Below, one piece after another: positions 1 through 6,716 of a DNA stretch of 13,000 bases (positions within the stretch are counted from its first letter, which is position 1; every line of letters begins with the position of its first letter). Both the position numbers and the translations under genes were made by a program. The notes under the pieces are model-generated. The model did no database searches, had not been told where the DNA came from, and was given only the letters and a program-made list of their open reading frames with translations. Origin of the DNA: Gemmatimonadales bacterium (GTDB taxonomy: Bacteria; Gemmatimonadota; Gemmatimonadetes; Gemmatimonadales; GWC2-71-9); NCBI GenBank assembly GCA_013812695.1, contig JACCSZ010000406.1, forward strand, positions 1 to 13,000, written 5' to 3'.

Positions 1-276
1 CGCCACTGCCCGCGGCTCGAGCGAGAGCGTGGCCGCCGGCCGGGACGCACCCCCTTCCGCGGGGCCTCCGATGATCCCGGCCCACATCGCCTCGCGCTCC
101 TCCGCGCTCACGTCCAGCGTGGCCAGCTCGATCGCGTTGCGGAACGCCGCTGCCTGCGCCGCGCGCTCCGGCCGCTCGGACAGCCAGCGCTCGAACCGCT
201 CGCGCTCTCCCGGCGCGAGCTCGCCGGCGAGATAGCGGTCCAGGCCCTGCCAGTCGGGATCGGTCACCGGTGCCAC
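1..276 (-). CDS. FecR-like anti-sigma factor, N-terminal part (runs off window start)
   Basis: The reverse strand gives an open frame of 92 codons to the window edge, beginning VAPVTDPDWQGLDRYLAGEL and continuing with GERERFERWLSERPERAAQ. The pattern 'W..L.RYLAGEL...E...FE.WL...PE' is typical of the cytoplasmic N-terminal domain of FecR-type anti-sigma factors, which bind and inhibit a partner ECF sigma factor. The membrane and periplasmic parts would lie beyond base 1 and cannot be seen. The start is taken as GTG at 276; an in-frame GTG at 267 or 318 is possible, and none has a clear Shine-Dalgarno sequence. The gene lies 118 bp downstream of the ECF sigma gene on the same strand, the usual order for such pairs, so co-transcription and control of that sigma factor are likely. 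Family assignment rests only on the N-terminal pattern. Confidence 0.68.
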   Translation of the reverse strand, partial: MAPVTDPDWQGLDRYLAGELAPGERERFERWLSERPERAAQAAAFRNAIELATLDVSAEEREAMWAGIIGGPAEGGASRPAATLSLEPRAVA

Positions 277-394
277 GGCGATGCCGCGAGGGGAGGAGGG
301 CTGACCACCGGAGCACACCCGGGCGAGAGCGGACTCATATCGCGATAACGGCCGAGGGCTGCCGGTCTCTTACAGCGCGCCGATGTCCCTGCCG

Positions 395-958
395 TCATCC
401 GTTCAGGAACCGGGGCAGCAGCCGCCGGAGCTGCGCGATGGCACGCTGCATGTGGGCCGACGCCGTGCCGGGCGCGATGCCCAGCTCGGCGCCGATCTGT
501 TCGTAGGTGAGCTGCCGCCGCCAGCGGAGCACCACGATCTCGCGCTGCCGCTCGGACAGCAGCTCCAGCGCGCGCTGTACCGCCGCCTGGATCTCGCCGG
601 CCTCCTCGGCCTCCTCCATGACCAGCGAGCCCGCGTGCACGACGTGGGGGGTCTCGAACTGGGGGTGGGGACGCTCCTCCACGGCCCGATGCCGCAGCCG
701 GTCGCGCGAGAGGTTCCGGACCGCGGCGTAGAGCAGGCGCGCCGGATCGCTGTCCGGGTCGAGCCGCTCCCGCGCCCGCCAGACACGGAAGAAGCCCTCC
801 TGCACCACTTCCCGCGCATCGTCACGCGACCCCAGCAGGCTGGTGGCGTAGCGGACCAGCCCCGCGACCTCGCGGTCGAACAGCTCCCGGAAGGCGTTCA
901 CGTCGTCCGCGGCGATCCTGGCGGCCAGGGTCGCCAGGTCGTTCTCACGTGCATGCAT
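395..958 (-). CDS. ECF-type RNA polymerase sigma factor
   Basis: This 187-residue protein has the two-domain layout and length of group 4 (ECF) sigma factors. Region 2 (about residues 23-92) shows FRELFDREVAGLVRYATSLL, then DDAREVVQEGFFRVWRAR and the -10 recognition helix YAAVRNLSRDRLRHR. Region 4 (about 127-182) shows ALELLSERQREIVVLRWRRQ and the helix-turn-helix LTYEQIGAELGIAPGTASAHMQRA. It would direct RNA polymerase to a small regulon when released from its anti-sigma partner, probably the FecR-like gene just downstream. ATG 958 is the only reasonable start; no strong ribosome binding site is visible. The gene is divergent from a small XRE regulator, and one operator-like dyad (1029-1043) lies 71 bp upstream of its start, so cross-regulation is possible. 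Which ECF subgroup it belongs to cannot be decided by eye. Confidence 0.93.
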   Translation of the reverse strand: MHARENDLATLAARIAADDVNAFRELFDREVAGLVRYATSLLGSRDDAREVVQEGFFRVWRARERLDPDSDPARLLYAAVRNLSRDRLRHRAVEERPHPQFETPHVVHAGSLVMEEAEEAGEIQAAVQRALELLSERQREIVVLRWRRQLTYEQIGAELGIAPGTASAHMQRAIAQLRRLLPRFLNG

Positions 959-1028
959 CGGTTGCGATTACCCGGTAAGGCGGAGAGATGCCTGGACCAC
1001 GCGGGCCGATCAGCCGCCGAGCAATCGT

Positions 1029-1043
1029 ATCCTAAAACGGGAT
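1029..1043. promoter_or_regulatory. Operator-like dyad, copy A (ATCCTA-AAA-CGGGAT)
   Basis: This is one of four copies of a 15-bp imperfect dyad with consensus ATCCCA-N3-TGGGAT, five of six bases matching in each half. It lies in the divergent region between the ECF sigma gene and XRE gene 1 and is followed by AAAGCGC; copy B at 1554 is followed by AAGCGC. Binding by one of the adjacent XRE proteins is inferred from position and symmetry. The same bases could instead hold a -10 element (GATAAA). Confidence 0.5.
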
Positions 1044-1072
1044 AAAGCGCCACTGCCCCTCACCACTTGAGC

Positions 1073-1087
1073 ATTCCGAACTGGGAT
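1073..1087. promoter_or_regulatory. Operator-like dyad, copy C1 (ATTCCG-AAC-TGGGAT)
   Basis: The right half matches the consensus TGGGAT fully and the left half at four of six positions. It abuts copy C2 directly, so the junction forms the perfect 12-bp palindrome TGGGATATCCCA at 1082-1093. It lies 27 bp upstream of the ATG of XRE gene 1, a position suited to autorepression. The role is inferred from layout only. Confidence 0.55.
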
Positions 1088-1102
1088 ATCCCATTGTCGG
1101 AC
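1088..1102. promoter_or_regulatory. Operator-like dyad, copy C2 (ATCCCA-TTG-TCGGAC)
   Basis: The left half is a perfect ATCCCA and the right half matches TGGGAT at four of six positions. It follows copy C1 with no gap and ends 12 bp before the ATG at 1115. Two contiguous dyads just upstream of a helix-turn-helix gene resemble a tandem operator. This is the weakest of the four copies when read alone. Confidence 0.4.
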
Positions 1103-1114
1103 GCATACTTGAGC

Positions 1115-1459
1115 ATGGGTCTCCGGCGCCAGCACACCCCTCGCTACAAGCTCATGCTCGAGCGCCTCCGCCGCATCCGGCTCACCACCGGGCTCACCCA
1201 GGCGGAGGTGGCCCGCGCGTTGGGAACCACCCAGGCCTACGTCTCCAAGAGCGAGAGCGGCGAGCGCCGGATCGACGCCGTCGAGCTGTACGACTTCGCC
1301 CGGGTCTACGGCGCCCCGCTCGAGACCCTCCTGCCCGATTCCAAGCTACGCCCGCTTTGGGGCGCCGGGGCGGCCCGGCCCGGCCGGGTCGCCGAGCGCC
1401 CGGTACGTCCCGAGCCCGGGGGACGCTCGAAGCGAAGCCGGAGGTCGAAGCCAAAGTAA
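1115..1459 (+). CDS. Small XRE-family transcriptional regulator, copy 1
   Basis: This 114-residue protein carries a Cro/C1-type helix-turn-helix at residues 28-53 (TQAEVARALGTTQAYVSKSE, then SGERRI), followed by DAVELYDFARVYGAPLETLL. It belongs to a common family of small repressors that begin '..H(S/T)PRY..LLERLR' and contain 'VSK.E.GERR.D..EL..FA..Y'. The basic tail (residues 89-114) may contact DNA or be disordered. ATG 1115 is preferred because the protein then starts just before QHTPRY, the family's usual N-terminus, and because three operator-like dyads then fall upstream; in-frame TTG codons at 1067 and 1109 are alternatives. It is divergent from the ECF sigma gene and paralogous to the next gene, sharing RYKLM.ERLR, GLTQ.E, VSK.E, ERRIDA.EL and an RVAE-containing basic tail. 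Autoregulation is likely but inferred. Confidence 0.85.
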   Translation: MGLRRQHTPRYKLMLERLRRIRLTTGLTQAEVARALGTTQAYVSKSESGERRIDAVELYDFARVYGAPLETLLPDSKLRPLWGAGAARPGRVAERPVRPEPGGRSKRSRRSKPK

Positions 1460-1553
1460 CTCCCGGCCCTCAACCGCGCGTCGAACGCCGCCTCGCCCCG
1501 AACCCCGCCCCCCCCCGGTCCCGGTGCGCCCGTCCTCCCCCGACCACGACTGC

Positions 1554-1571
1554 ATCCCAAACTGGTATAAG
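1554..1571 (+). promoter_or_regulatory. Operator-like dyad copy B with overlapping extended -10
   Basis: ATCCCA-AAC-TGGTAT at 1554-1568 matches the dyad consensus at 11 of 12 half-site bases, and its 16-base window aligns without gaps to copies A and C1. TGGTATAAG at 1563-1571 also fits an extended -10 promoter (TGnTATAAT type) with no clear -35. It lies 66 bp upstream of CTG 1620 and 99 bp upstream of ATG 1653 of XRE gene 2. An operator overlapping a promoter would suit repression; this is inference. Confidence 0.5.
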
Positions 1572-1652
1572 CGCTTGCCGCGGCGATCCTTCCCCTGACT
1601 CGCTCTCCGGTAGCCACCACTGCGCGCCTTCCACTCGTCCCGCTACAAGCTC

Positions 1653-1928
1653 ATGTGCGAACGGCTCCGCGCCGCGCGCGAGCGCGCCGGACTCACCCAG
1701 GTCGAGGCGGCCGACGCCCTGAGCCGGCCCCAGAACTTTGTCTCCAAGTGCGAGACCGCCGAACGGCGGATCGACGCCATCGAGCTTGCCGAGTTCGCGG
1801 AGCTCTACAACGTGGCCATCGGCGCGCTCATTCCGCCCCCGACCGGCGCTTCCGGCGCCTCCCGGACTCGTCTCCGCCGGGTCGCCGAGCCGACCAGGCG
1901 GCCTACGGCAGGCAAACCGCGCTCCTGA
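1653..1928 (+). CDS. Small XRE-family transcriptional regulator, copy 2
   Basis: From ATG 1653 the protein has 91 residues and a Cro/C1 helix-turn-helix (LTQVEAADALSRPQNFVSKC, then ETAERRIDAIELAEFAELY), followed by a short basic tail containing RRVAEPTRRP. It is a tandem paralogue of the gene 193 bp upstream. The family's N-terminal motif HS.RYKLM.ERLR begins upstream of this ATG: codons 1632-1652 encode HSSRYKL, in frame and open back to a stop at 1611. The only plausible start there is CTG 1620, giving a 102-residue product. Either the gene uses a rare CTG start, or it has lost its normal start and makes a shortened protein. The final stop lies 24 bp before the hslU remnant. Its own upstream region carries operator copy B. 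Confidence 0.78.
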   Translation: MCERLRAARERAGLTQVEAADALSRPQNFVSKCETAERRIDAIELAEFAELYNVAIGALIPPPTGASGASRTRLRRVAEPTRRPTAGKPRS

Positions 1929-1952
1929 TCCCGTGCCCCGGCCGGCGACTCC

Positions 1953-2164
1953 GACGGCATCGCCGAGATCGCCCGGGTGGCGTTCCTGGCAAACGCCCGG
2001 ATGGAGAACATCGGGGCGCACCGGCTGCACACGTGATGGCGGCGCTGATGGAAGAGGTGCTGTTCGAGCTGCCGGACTATCCGCACAAGCGGACCGAGTT
2101 CGACGGGGACGCCGTGCGGGAGCGGCTGGCGAAGATCGTGAATGACGACGATTTGCGGCGGTAC
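1953..2164 (+). pseudogene. hslU C-terminal remnant, frameshifted
   Basis: Translation gives DGIAEIARVAFLANARMENI then GAHRLHT in one frame, and MAALMEEVLFELPDYPHKRT then EFDGDAVRERLAKIVNDDDLRRY in the +2 frame. Together this is the last ~70 residues of HslU, the AAA+ unfoldase of the HslUV protease, whose C-terminus has the conserved pattern 'AEIA...N...ENIGARRLHTV...L.EE' and ends in 'DEDLSR(F/Y)IL'. The frame changes at about 2034, where cacacgtgatg has one base fewer than the expected cac-acg-gtg-atg, creating a TGA. The usual final Ile-Leu is replaced by unrelated sequence after RRY. Nothing of the AAA+ core is present, so it is a dead fragment. A sequencing error could explain the frameshift but not the missing N-terminal part. 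Confidence 0.85.
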
Positions 2165-2185
2165 CCCCGCGCCGGACTTCCGGCT

Positions 2186-2215
2186 CTGGCACGGACCGCG
2201 ACCGCGCCATATCAT
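2186..2215 (+). promoter_or_regulatory. Possible sigma-70 promoter for the S8 peptidase cluster
   Basis: CTGGCA at 2186-2191 and TATCAT at 2210-2215 are separated by 18 bp, in a locally AT-richer patch (catatcatagaaaa) 80 bp upstream of the peptidase start. It lies just downstream of the hslU remnant. The match is moderate and promoter rules for this lineage are uncertain. Confidence 0.3.
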
Positions 2216-2294
2216 AGAAAACCAGCCCACCTGGCGCTCGATCGCGCTGATCGGAAGAAAGCGGGGCGGACGGCCTGGCCGAAGGAGGCCCAGC

Positions 2295-3794
2295 ATGCCC
2301 AGCCGGAGGACCGGAGTCTACACCGGGCGGATCGTCGTTCGGCTGGCCCCGGACGTAGTACATTTGCTCGAAGCGCGGGCGCGCGCCCGGAACCCGAGGC
2401 TTCCCGACCTGACCAGCTTAACTATGGTTGGCGAAAGCCTGGGGCGCGACGAGGTCGCCGCCTTTTTTCATGCCCACCAGGACTTCACGTCCTTCGCCTC
2501 GATCAGAGGAACCAGAGCCGCCGTCATCGTCGACCGCGAAGACCGGGCGCGCACCTCGCCGTTCCCGCCACTGCATAGCTTGCTCGCATATTTCGTCGTC
2601 GACCCACGTAGGACGCTCAAGCAAGCGCAGGTCGATCGAGTGCTCGCGGAGTTGAACGCCTTTCCGGAGATCGATCTGGCATACCGAGAGGGCGGGCTTC
2701 GCGATCCCTTCACATGGTCGGTGACACCCGCGGATCCGATGATCACCGAGCAGGGCTACCTCGCCGACGCGCCGCAAGGGATCGGGGTCAACAGCGTCGC
2801 CGTGTGGGGAGACGACTTCGACGGCACAGGCATCGGCTTCATCGATCTGGAGCGCGGCTGGACGTTGGCGCATCAGGACCTGCCGAGGGCCGTGACCCAG
2901 CCCCAGCCGATGTTCAATGTCAATGATCCTTCGGACCCGGATCATGGTACGGCCGTCCTGGGGATCGTCCTCGGGAGACCCGGTGGTGCGGCCGGCGTCA
3001 ATGGCATCGCACCGAACGCGACCTTCCTGGGCGTCGTCTCGCGCACGGCAGCCGTCAACGTGGACGAATGGGACGTCGTCGCGGCCATCGCGGCCGCGAT
3101 GGACTCGCTGCAGGCAGGCGATGTGCTCCTCATCGAGGTGGAGATGGCCACGGGTTATCCCGTGGAAGTGGATGACGCGATCCTGACCGCGCTCAGGTTG
3201 TCGGCCGGGAACGACATCATCGTCGTCGAGGCGGCGGGCAACGGCACCGGATTCAAGGGACGCGATCTCGACAAGGTGCTGCGCAAGACCGCGGCGAGTG
3301 CGTCCGAGAACAATCGGCTGAAGGGCTATCCGGTGCGGGAAGCCGACCGCACGCTCGACCGCGACAACGGCGGAGCGCTGTTCATCGACTCGGGGGCGAT
3401 TCTGGTGTCCTCGTGCCGATCGTCGGTGACATCCGGCCACACCCACCGGCGCACCGGTTCGGGCGGCTTTGGATCACGCGTCGACTGCTATGCATGGGGC
3501 GATGGTGTCGCGACGGCGGGCTACGGGGACTACGTCGGCTCGGCTCAGGCCAAGAACAAGCGATACACCGACACCTTCAACGGCACTAGTGCGGCGGCTG
3601 CGATCATCGCGGGCGCGGCGATTCTGGTGCAGCAGATGGCCGAACGCCTCACGGCCAGACGCCTGACACCGACCGCGATGCGCGCCCTCCTGTCCACCGC
3701 CAAGGGCACCGACGTCATAGGGACCCAGGATTCGAAGAAGATCGGTGTCATGCCCGATCTCGCCGCCCTCGCCACGCATTTGAGCGGAGCCTAG
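2295..3794 (+). CDS. S8 family (subtilisin-like) serine peptidase
   Basis: This 499-residue protein has the full S8 catalytic set in order: Asp184 in GIGFIDLERGW, His217 in DPDHGTAVLGIV, oxyanion Asn316 in VEAAGNGTG and Ser432 in FNGTSAAAAIIAG. It would hydrolyse peptide bonds. The first ~160 residues are an unrecognised N-terminal region without a signal peptide or membrane segment, so a cytoplasmic location or atypical export is suggested. The Asp motif is IDLERG rather than the usual D(T/S)G, and a longer insert (residues ~318-395) separates Asn from Ser. ATG 2295 is chosen because AAGGAGG at 2282-2288 sits at good spacing and the upstream frame reads through the hslU scar. The stop overlaps a possible GTG start of the kinase gene that follows, so the two are probably co-transcribed. 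Function is certain at family level; the substrate is unknown. Confidence 0.92.
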   Translation: MPSRRTGVYTGRIVVRLAPDVVHLLEARARARNPRLPDLTSLTMVGESLGRDEVAAFFHAHQDFTSFASIRGTRAAVIVDREDRARTSPFPPLHSLLAYFVVDPRRTLKQAQVDRVLAELNAFPEIDLAYREGGLRDPFTWSVTPADPMITEQGYLADAPQGIGVNSVAVWGDDFDGTGIGFIDLERGWTLAHQDLPRAVTQPQPMFNVNDPSDPDHGTAVLGIVLGRPGGAAGVNGIAPNATFLGVVSRTAAVNVDEWDVVAAIAAAMDSLQAGDVLLIEVEMATGYPVEVDDAILTALRLSAGNDIIVVEAAGNGTGFKGRDLDKVLRKTAASASENNRLKGYPVREADRTLDRDNGGALFIDSGAILVSSCRSSVTSGHTHRRTGSGGFGSRVDCYAWGDGVATAGYGDYVGSAQAKNKRYTDTFNGTSAAAAIIAGAAILVQQMAERLTARRLTPTAMRALLSTAKGTDVIGTQDSKKIGVMPDLAALATHLSGA

Positions 3795-3838
3795 TGCGCA
3801 GCTCCTGCTGCCACACGGGGCAGTCGAAGGACGGACAC

Positions 3839-6700
3839 ATGGCCAAGGTCCCGACGGAGGCACACTCCCGCCTGCAGTCAGCGTTGGCCGATCGCTACCG
3901 GGTCGAGCGGGAAATCGGGCGTGGCGGAATGGCCCGTGTGTATCTCGCGCACGATCTGCGGCACGACCGCGACGTGGCCATCAAGGTGCTCCTCCCCGAG
4001 CTGGCCGCATCGCTGGGATCCGATCGGTTCCTTCGCGAAATTCACATCGAGGCCGGGCTCCAACACCCACATATTCTCCCCCTGCATGACTCCGGCGTCG
4101 CCGGCGGCCTTCCGTATTACGTCATGCCGTACGTGGCGGGTGAGACCCTCCGCGATCGGATCGGGCGTGAGAAGCAGCTCCCGATCGACGACGCGCTCCG
4201 CATCACTCGTGAAGTCGCCGACGCCCTCGAGTACGCCCACCAGCACAACGTCGTGCATCGCGACATCAAGCCCGCCAACATCCTGCTGTCCGCCGGGCAT
4301 GCCATCGTCGCTGATTTCGGGGTGGGGCGCGCGATCACGGCGGCGGCGAGCGCCGAGCGGACGGAGCCGGGCCTGGCCGTGGGAACTCCCGAGTACATGA
4401 GCCCGGAGCAAGCGGCCGGCGATGCCGCGGTCGACGGGCGGTCGGACGTGTATGCGCTGGCGTGCGTGCTGTACGAGATGCTCGCCGGCGACCCGCCCTT
4501 TCAGGGACGGACGCCCCGGTCGGTACTCGCCCGGCACCTGCACGACCCACCTCCCTCGCTCCGAACCATCCGGCCCAGCGTGCCGATGGCGGTGGAGGCC
4601 GCGCTGCAGACCGCCCTCGCCAAGGTACCGGCCGACCGCTTCGCCACCGTCGCGGAGTTTGCCCGCGCGCTGCCGGGCTCCATCAGCATGGACGGACCTG
4701 GGCACGGGCCGCGGTATCCTCGCCGCCGACGCCGTGTAACAGCGGCATGGGCCGCCGCCGTCGGCCTGGCCGTCGGACTGATGGTGTGGCGCTTCTGGAG
4801 CGCGAGCCGCGCGCCGCTCGACGGGAACCGTGTGGTGGTGTTTCCTATGAGCGGCAGCGTGGCGGGAGCGGGGCCTGCAGGCACCGGCGAAGGCGTCGCG
4901 ACCTACATCGGATATGCGCTCGAGGGAACGGCTCCACTCCGCTGGCTCGAGGGTGGCGATTACCTCCCCGCGTCCGAGCGGAGCAGCGCCGGGGGCCTGC
5001 CGGGTCCGATAGCGCAGCGTATCAGCCGGTCGCAACGCGCCCGGTTCTACATCGATGGCAGCATCCTGGCCGGGCCGGAATCGGTGACCGTCGTCCTGCG
5101 GCTGCACGACGTCGCCGGCGACTCGATCTTGCGCCGAAGCGGCGCGTCCGCCGCCGTCACCGACGCCTCGATCCCCAAGCTCGGACTTCAGGCCGTGAGC
5201 AGTCTCCTGCCGTCCTTGCTCGAGCCCGGGCGGAAGGTCGATCTCTCGGCCTTGACCGAACGACGACCGGACGCGATAGCCAATTTTCTGCAGGGTGAGC
5301 GCGAGTATAGACGCATGCGGTTCGCCGCGGCCCTGGACCACTACAAGGAAGCGCTGCGCGCCGACTCGGCCATGGCGATCGCGGCCGTCAAGGGTGCGGC
5401 CGCGGCGACCTGGCTTCCAAACTCCATCGGGGTGGCCGACCTGGTGGGAGCGGCCTTCGACGCCCGGGCGGTGCTTCCTCGACGCTGGGAGATCTTCGCC
5501 CGAGGGCTGAGCCTCTATTTCGTCGGAGCCGCGGATTCCGCCGTCACCTATTTCCGCCGGGCCATCGATGTTGACTCGACCTGGAGCGAGGCCTGGATGG
5601 GGCTGGGCGAGTCCTACTACCATCTCGCCCCGGGTGGACATGGCGCCGATTCCTTGGCCGAATCGGCGTTCGAGCGTGCTCGCCGGACCGATTCTTCCTT
5701 TACGCCGCCGGTGTTCCACCTCGCCGAGATCGCGCTTCGCCGGGGCGACTCGCTGCGCGCCAAGACGCTGCTGCGGCGGCTGCTTCAGGCGGATCCCGAC
5801 AGCGTCTATAGTCGCGCCCTGGGGTCCATGGTCGATTGCGCCACGCGGGGCGCGGTGAGCGTGAACTGGACGGGCTTCGCCCGCAAAGCGCCGACCGAAG
5901 CGCTCGGCACGGCCCTTGGCCTGGCGGCTCGCGGGGCCTACCCGGCCTGCGCGCGGGATGGGTTTCGAGCGGTCCTGCAGTCGTCCAGCACGGCGGAGTA
6001 CTGGGGTACGCTCCTCGGCCTGCAGAGCCTCCTGGCGGCGATGGGGCGATCGGCGGAATTGGCCGAGCTGCTCGCCTGGGGGCAGCGGGCCGGACTGCCG
6101 GGCAGGGGCTTGTACCTGATGGACGCCGCTGCCGGAGCCGGGTTCGAAGCCGAGGCTCGAGCGCTTGTGACGGAGCGCGGTCGCCTGTACGACTCGATGC
6201 CGAGTCCCAATCTGTGGCTGCTGGGCGAGTGGGAGGCGCACCACGGGGATCTCGCCAGCGTGCGGGCGATCGAGCATGTCACTAGGCGGCGCGCCGCCAC
6301 CTCAGGGACGCGAGGCGACTCGCTCTTCGCGCGCATCATGCTGGCCCAGCTCAAACGCGCCGAGGGCGATACGGCGGGGGCCCTCGCCCTGCTCGGCGCG
6401 CTCGCCCCTTCGGCTTCGCCCGCTGATCTGCTGTGGCAACCGTGGGAGGCACTCGCCCGGGAACGGCTGGATCTGGCTGAGCTGCTGCTCGCCAAGGGCC
6501 GACCGGCTGAGGCCGATCGGGTAGCATCGGAGCTGGACAACCATCGTGCGGTGGCGTACCTCGTATATCTGCCCGCTATGCTGGCCCTTCGCGAACGGGC
6601 CGCCGCGTCGCTCGGCCGCCGCGATCTCGCCGCGACCTACCGTGCTCGACTGGCGGCGCTTCGCCGCGGCGCCCCTGCCGGCAGTCCCAGCGGCACCTAA
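3839..6700 (+). CDS. Membrane Ser/Thr protein kinase with TPR C-terminal region (STK1)
   Basis: The 953-residue protein begins with a PknB-like kinase domain (about 20-280): glycine loop GRGGMARV (27-34), VAIK Lys49, Glu67, HRDIKPAN (Asp142, Asn147), DFG (159-161) and GTPEYMSPEQ (182-191). All catalytic residues are present, so it should transfer phosphate from ATP to Ser/Thr. A basic stretch (RYPRRRRR) and a single hydrophobic helix (~301-320) follow. The part after it should be extracytoplasmic: a region of ~330-475 (VVVFPMSGS ... ARFYIDGSI) like the TolB-N/FlgO-type module in similar kinases, then helical TPR-like repeats from ~478 to the end. ATG 3839 has AAGGA at 3827-3831; GTG 3794 overlapping the peptidase stop is an alternative. 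It lies between the peptidase and the small basic gene, probably in one operon, with a sensor or scaffold role inferred. Confidence 0.93.
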   Translation: MAKVPTEAHSRLQSALADRYRVEREIGRGGMARVYLAHDLRHDRDVAIKVLLPELAASLGSDRFLREIHIEAGLQHPHILPLHDSGVAGGLPYYVMPYVAGETLRDRIGREKQLPIDDALRITREVADALEYAHQHNVVHRDIKPANILLSAGHAIVADFGVGRAITAAASAERTEPGLAVGTPEYMSPEQAAGDAAVDGRSDVYALACVLYEMLAGDPPFQGRTPRSVLARHLHDPPPSLRTIRPSVPMAVEAALQTALAKVPADRFATVAEFARALPGSISMDGPGHGPRYPRRRRRVTAAWAAAVGLAVGLMVWRFWSASRAPLDGNRVVVFPMSGSVAGAGPAGTGEGVATYIGYALEGTAPLRWLEGGDYLPASERSSAGGLPGPIAQRISRSQRARFYIDGSILAGPESVTVVLRLHDVAGDSILRRSGASAAVTDASIPKLGLQAVSSLLPSLLEPGRKVDLSALTERRPDAIANFLQGEREYRRMRFAAALDHYKEALRADSAMAIAAVKGAAAATWLPNSIGVADLVGAAFDARAVLPRRWEIFARGLSLYFVGAADSAVTYFRRAIDVDSTWSEAWMGLGESYYHLAPGGHGADSLAESAFERARRTDSSFTPPVFHLAEIALRRGDSLRAKTLLRRLLQADPDSVYSRALGSMVDCATRGAVSVNWTGFARKAPTEALGTALGLAARGAYPACARDGFRAVLQSSSTAEYWGTLLGLQSLLAAMGRSAELAELLAWGQRAGLPGRGLYLMDAAAGAGFEAEARALVTERGRLYDSMPSPNLWLLGEWEAHHGDLASVRAIEHVTRRRAATSGTRGDSLFARIMLAQLKRAEGDTAGALALLGALAPSASPADLLWQPWEALARERLDLAELLLAKGRPAEADRVASELDNHRAVAYLVYLPAMLALRERAAASLGRRDLAATYRARLAALRRGAPAGSPSGT

Positions 6701-6704
6701 CCTC

Positions 6705-6712
6705 GGAGGAGG
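6705..6712 (+). promoter_or_regulatory. Strong ribosome binding site (GGAGGAGG) of the small basic gene
   Basis: GGAGGAGG ends 4 bp before ATG 6717 and is the strongest Shine-Dalgarno sequence in the window. It lies within the 16-bp gap after the STK1 stop. It supports the small gene as truly translated, and on the plus rather than the minus strand. Confidence 0.75.
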
Positions 6713-6716
6713 TACC

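Larger units (their letters stand above)
1065..1116 (+). repeat. Direct repeat ACTTGAGCAT, two copies 42 bp apart
   Basis: The 10-bp sequence ACTTGAGCAT occurs at 1065-1074 and again at 1107-1116. Each copy contains an in-frame TTG that could start XRE gene 1, and the second runs into its ATG at 1115. The two copies bracket operator-like dyads C1 and C2. The spacing of 42 bp is close to four helical turns. It may be a small local duplication of the start region; no function is claimed. Confidence 0.45.

Noticed and set aside
383..1045. 220-codon plus-strand frame opposite the ECF sigma gene
   Set aside because: The minus-strand sigma factor has complete region 2 and region 4 motifs; this frame has none.
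2142..2294. N-terminal extension of the S8 peptidase frame
   Set aside because: It overlaps the end of the hslU remnant and has no family pattern; the start at 2295 has a good ribosome binding site.
1655..2578. 307-codon plus frame overlapping XRE gene 2 and the peptidase
   Set aside because: Only its middle (the second part of the hslU remnant) shows homology; the rest is out-of-frame readings of neighbouring genes.
3878..6277. Long open frame (799 codons) on the minus strand opposite STK1
   Set aside because: It is rich in Arg, Gly and His without domain pattern, and lies antisense to a clear kinase gene; long shadow frames are expected at this GC content.
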